Notes under the pieces: model-generated
Seen by the model: the letters and a program-made list of their open reading frames with translations, nothing else
Told to the model about the DNA's origin: nothing
The model's database searches: none
From: Ruminococcaceae bacterium UBA1227
Lineage (GTDB): Bacteria; Bacillota; Clostridia; Oscillospirales; Acutalibacteraceae
Assembly: GCA_002309175.1 (NCBI GenBank)
Contig: DBWX01000007.1
Coordinates: 76,430-85,062, forward strand
Length of the DNA stretch: 8,633 nt
Direction of reading: 5' to 3'
In this document: positions 6,251 to 8,633 of the stretch, piece by piece
Layout: each line of letters begins with the position of its first letter
Numbering within the stretch: position 1 is the stretch's first letter
Position numbers and translations under genes: made by a program

Positions 6251-6901
6251 ATGAGTAAACTCGCAAGTGTGGATACCCTGAGAGCCCAGTTTGAGGACAT
6301 GGGAAAGGATGCCAAGACCATCCCGAACCTGCTCTCTCTTATCCGTATTATTCTCGTCCCGTTTTTTGTTTATTTCTTTGTCACAAAGAGATATCTCATC
6401 GCAGTTATCATTATCCTGATTTCGGGTCTTTCCGATGCTTTTGACGGCAGGATTGCGCGTCACTTTAACCAGATAAGCAAGCTCGGAAAACTTCTCGACC
6501 CCGCGGCTGACAAACTGACACAGATAGCGATAACTGTTGTTTATTTCAATGAATTCCGCCAGTCTGAGGACAAGGCTCTGCGTATGTTCTCATATGTATT
6601 CCTGCTCTTTATCCTGAAGGAACTCGCGATGATAATAGGCAGTTTTGTCCTGCTCTCGATGGATATCGTGCCGCAGGCAGCCATCATTTACGGTAAGGTT
6701 GCGACCGTCACATTCTATGTTGTCATGGGATTTTTAATGATGTTCGCACCCGTATTCGGCGCACTGTCGAAATTCTTCGTATTGCCGTCATGGCTCCTTA
6801 TGGTGCTTGTTGTAATTACGGCAATAACCACCTTCGTTGCACTGTTCTCCTATATACCGGACATTGTGAAGAGGGTTAAGGAAAGGAAAACCAACTTATG
6901 A
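6251..6901 (+). CDS. CDP-alcohol phosphatidyltransferase (PgsA-like; PGP synthase or cardiolipin-synthase-like)
   Basis: An integral membrane enzyme of phospholipid synthesis that transfers a phosphatidyl group from CDP-diacylglycerol to an alcohol, probably glycerol-3-phosphate (giving phosphatidylglycerophosphate). The 216-residue protein carries the full CDP-alcohol phosphatidyltransferase signature D-x2-DG-x2-AR-x8-G-x3-D-x3-D at 62-87 (Asp62, Asp65, Asp83 and Asp87 coordinate metal and catalyse transfer). Hydrophobic segments lie before, around and after it. A polar extension of about 22 residues precedes the TIPNLLSLIRI segment where PgsA normally begins. The later REx-type box of classical PgsA reads LKELAM here (K123, E124), and YGKVATV occupies 147-153, so the exact alcohol acceptor is uncertain. 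The start is the ATG at 6251 with AGGAGG (6239-6244) 6 bases upstream; an in-frame ATG at 6218 lies inside the preceding gene without such a site. Its stop overlaps the next start (ATGA). Confidence 0.88.
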   Translation: MSKLASVDTLRAQFEDMGKDAKTIPNLLSLIRIILVPFFVYFFVTKRYLIAVIIILISGLSDAFDGRIARHFNQISKLGKLLDPAADKLTQIAITVVYFNEFRQSEDKALRMFSYVFLLFILKELAMIIGSFVLLSMDIVPQAAIIYGKVATVTFYVVMGFLMMFAPVFGALSKFFVLPSWLLMVLVVITAITTFVALFSYIPDIVKRVKERKTNL

Positions 6902-8633
6902 AGCAAATGCTGTGTTCCAGATGCAAACAAAACCCCGCGGTAGTGTTTGTTTCCAAGATTGACGGGCCTGAAGGCGCGCCTCAGGGTGAGCCCGTGGGCT
7001 ACTGCATTAAATGTGCGATGGAGCTCGACATAGGTCCCGTAAAACAGATGATGGACAAGATGGGCATAAAGCCTGAAGATATAGATTCCATCTCAGAACA
7101 GTTCTCATCAATGATGGGATTTAACGACGATGCTGACGACTTTGAGTCGGGCGGCTCTCCCGCCATGCCCGATCTCGGCAGTCTCTTCGGCGCGCTTGGC
7201 GGCTTCGGCAATCCCGAGTCAACGGAAGTCGAGGAGGAAGAAAAGAACGACGCCGAAGGCGGTAAGACCTGCGACTGCAAGAGCAGTAAGGGCAAGCGCG
7301 GCAAGAAGGGCGACAAGAAAAAGCGCCGCTATCTCGGCACTTACTGTACAGACCTTACCGAGAAGGCGGCTGACGGCAAACTCGACCGTATCATCGGCCG
7401 CGACCAGGAGATTGCGAGAGCGGTCCAGATTCTCTGCCGCCGTTCAAAGAACAATCCCTGCCTTATAGGTGAACCCGGCGTAGGTAAGACGGCCATTGCC
7501 GAGGGCCTTGCGCTTCGCATAGCATCGGGTGACGTGCCGGCAAAACTCGCCGACAAGGAAATACATCTTCTTGACCTCACGGCTCTTGTCGCGGGCACGC
7601 AGTTCCGCGGCCAGTTTGAGAGCCGTATCAAGGGCCTCGTTGAAGAGGTGAAGAATGAGGGCAATATCATCCTCTTTATCGATGAGGTTCACAACCTCGT
7701 CGGAACAGGTGATGCCGAAGGCACAATGAATGCCGCCAATATACTGAAACCCGCGCTCTCACGTGGCGAAATCCAGGTTATCGGTGCCACCACGTTCAAC
7801 GAGTACAGAAAACATATTGAAAAAGATGCAGCGCTCGAGCGCCGCTTCCAGCCGATAAAGGTTGAGGAACCCTCAATAGAGCAGACCTATGAGGTATTAA
7901 AGGGTATAAAGAGCTACTATGAGGACTTCCACAGAGTTCAGATATCCGACAATCTTGTCCACAGGGCTGTCGTCCTCTCCGAACGCTACATAACCGACAG
8001 ATTCCTTCCCGACAAGGCTATCGACCTCCTCGATGAGGCCTGCACCTGCGCAAACCTGCGCAATAAGGCTATCTCGGAGGCGGAGCTTAAGGAGAAGGAT
8101 CTCGAGGAGACAAAGGCCCGCCTTGAAGAACTCGAGGCCGAGACGGAAAATCCTGACTACGAGTGCCAGGCCAAGGTGAAGGCCGCCATAATCCAGCTTG
8201 AGTCCGAGCTTCCCGCACTGCAGGAGGCCGCGAAGGACAACCAGGTTCTCGAAGAGGACCTCGCCAGGGTTGTCGAGCTCTGGACCGGAATCCCGGCAAC
8301 GAAGGTCATCGAGTCCGACCTGACCAAACTTGCTCACCTTGAGGACCACCTCAAGGAGCACGTAAAAGGTCAGGACGAGGCTGTTGCAGCCGTTGCCGCG
8401 GCCGTAAAGCGCTCACGCATCCAGATAAATACGAGAAGACGCCCCGCGTCATTCATATTTGTCGGACCGACGGGTGTCGGTAAGACGGAGCTTGTAAAAC
8501 AGCTCTCCATGGAACTCTTTGACACTCCCGAGACGCTCATACGTCTCGATATGTCCGAGTTCATGGAGAAGCACAGCGTCTCCCGGATCATCGGCTCCCC
8601 TCCCGGCTATGTGGGCTATGACGAGGCCGGCCA
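6898..8633 (+). CDS. clpE: ClpE-like AAA+ unfoldase (Hsp100) with N-terminal zinc finger (3' end missing)
   Basis: A Hsp100/Clp ATPase that would unfold proteins and probably feed them to ClpP. The frame stays open to the window end (578 complete codons). In place of the usual Clp-N repeats, the N-terminus has a zinc-finger pattern CxxC-x26-CxxC (C6, C9, C36, C39), as in ClpE. A Met-rich helix-like region, a Gly/Phe patch (95-104), an acidic stretch (107-120) and a Lys/Arg-rich linker (128-144) follow. AAA-1 has Walker A GEPGVGKT (191-198), pore loop TQFRGQ (234-239), Walker B IILFIDE (257-263) and the LERRF arginine finger (313-317). A short charged coiled-coil-like middle region spans about 394-446. 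AAA-2 has Walker A GPTGVGKT (523-530) and pore loop GYVGYDE (570-576). The GTMNAANILKPALSRGE segment favours ClpE over ClpC. AAAGGA (6882-6887) precedes the ATG, which overlaps the previous stop by 4 bases. The ClpP-binding loop lies beyond the window. Confidence 0.9.
   Translation, partial: MKQMLCSRCKQNPAVVFVSKIDGPEGAPQGEPVGYCIKCAMELDIGPVKQMMDKMGIKPEDIDSISEQFSSMMGFNDDADDFESGGSPAMPDLGSLFGALGGFGNPESTEVEEEEKNDAEGGKTCDCKSSKGKRGKKGDKKKRRYLGTYCTDLTEKAADGKLDRIIGRDQEIARAVQILCRRSKNNPCLIGEPGVGKTAIAEGLALRIASGDVPAKLADKEIHLLDLTALVAGTQFRGQFESRIKGLVEEVKNEGNIILFIDEVHNLVGTGDAEGTMNAANILKPALSRGEIQVIGATTFNEYRKHIEKDAALERRFQPIKVEEPSIEQTYEVLKGIKSYYEDFHRVQISDNLVHRAVVLSERYITDRFLPDKAIDLLDEACTCANLRNKAISEAELKEKDLEETKARLEELEAETENPDYECQAKVKAAIIQLESELPALQEAAKDNQVLEEDLARVVELWTGIPATKVIESDLTKLAHLEDHLKEHVKGQDEAVAAVAAAVKRSRIQINTRRRPASFIFVGPTGVGKTELVKQLSMELFDTPETLIRLDMSEFMEKHSVSRIIGSPPGYVGYDEAG

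Noticed and set aside
7897..8361. Reverse-strand open frame of about 150 codons opposite the Clp gene
   Set aside because: Antisense to the conserved AAA-1 end and middle region; the Leu/Gly-rich translation is what the complement of acidic, Leu-rich codons produces.
1..8633. Defence system, mobile element, CRISPR array, tRNA or rRNA
   Set aside because: No repeats, integrase or transposase motifs, RNA gene signatures or change in composition were seen; all sequence is accounted for by eight co-directional, housekeeping-type genes.

Overview
This window is a densely packed, single-strand run of eight genes, all on the + strand. It looks like chromosomal DNA from a Clostridia-type Firmicute of moderate-to-high GC, possibly an Oscillospirales/Ruminococcaceae-like gut or rumen bacterium. 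The assignment is inferred from the ecfA1-ecfA2-ecfT-truA block, the strong AGGAGG-type ribosome binding sites, the frequent TTG starts, a zinc-finger ClpE-like unfoldase and a clostridial-type DUF5711-like protein. No database search was possible, so the taxonomy is provisional. The first gene (ruvB) lacks its 5' end and the last (the Clp ATPase) lacks its 3' end because the window cuts them.

Layout: (1) 1-1787, nucleic-acid maintenance: the RuvB branch-migration motor followed by a RlmI/COG1092-like SAM-dependent methyltransferase. (2) 1792-4325, the shared energy-coupling module of group II ECF vitamin/metal transporters: ATPases EcfA1 and EcfA2 and the transmembrane coupling protein EcfT. 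No substrate-binding S component is present, so substrate-specific subunits must be encoded elsewhere. (3) 4338-5102, truA, the tRNA pseudouridine synthase that commonly follows ecfT in Firmicutes. (4) 5083-6901, two membrane genes: a single-pass, propeller-like DUF5711-type protein whose start overlaps truA, and a CDP-alcohol phosphatidyltransferase of phospholipid synthesis. (5) 6898-8633, a two-AAA-domain Clp unfoldase with an N-terminal four-cysteine zinc finger.

Junctions are tight: gaps of 4 to 18 bases, two ATGA overlaps (ecfA2/ecfT and phosphatidyltransferase/clp) and one 20-base overlap (truA/DUF5711). I see no promoter, terminator, riboswitch, tRNA, mobile element, repeat array or CRISPR between genes, and no gene-free stretch longer than 18 bases. 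The simplest reading is one long operon, or overlapping operons, whose promoter(s) lie outside the window or inside coding sequence. The content is mostly housekeeping and I do not see a convincing undescribed system. The points most worth a second look are the zinc-finger Clp protein with its acidic-then-basic linker and its coupling to a lipid gene, the altered second signature box of EcfT, the uncertain subclass of the phosphatidyltransferase, and the uncharacterised membrane propeller protein overlapping truA.
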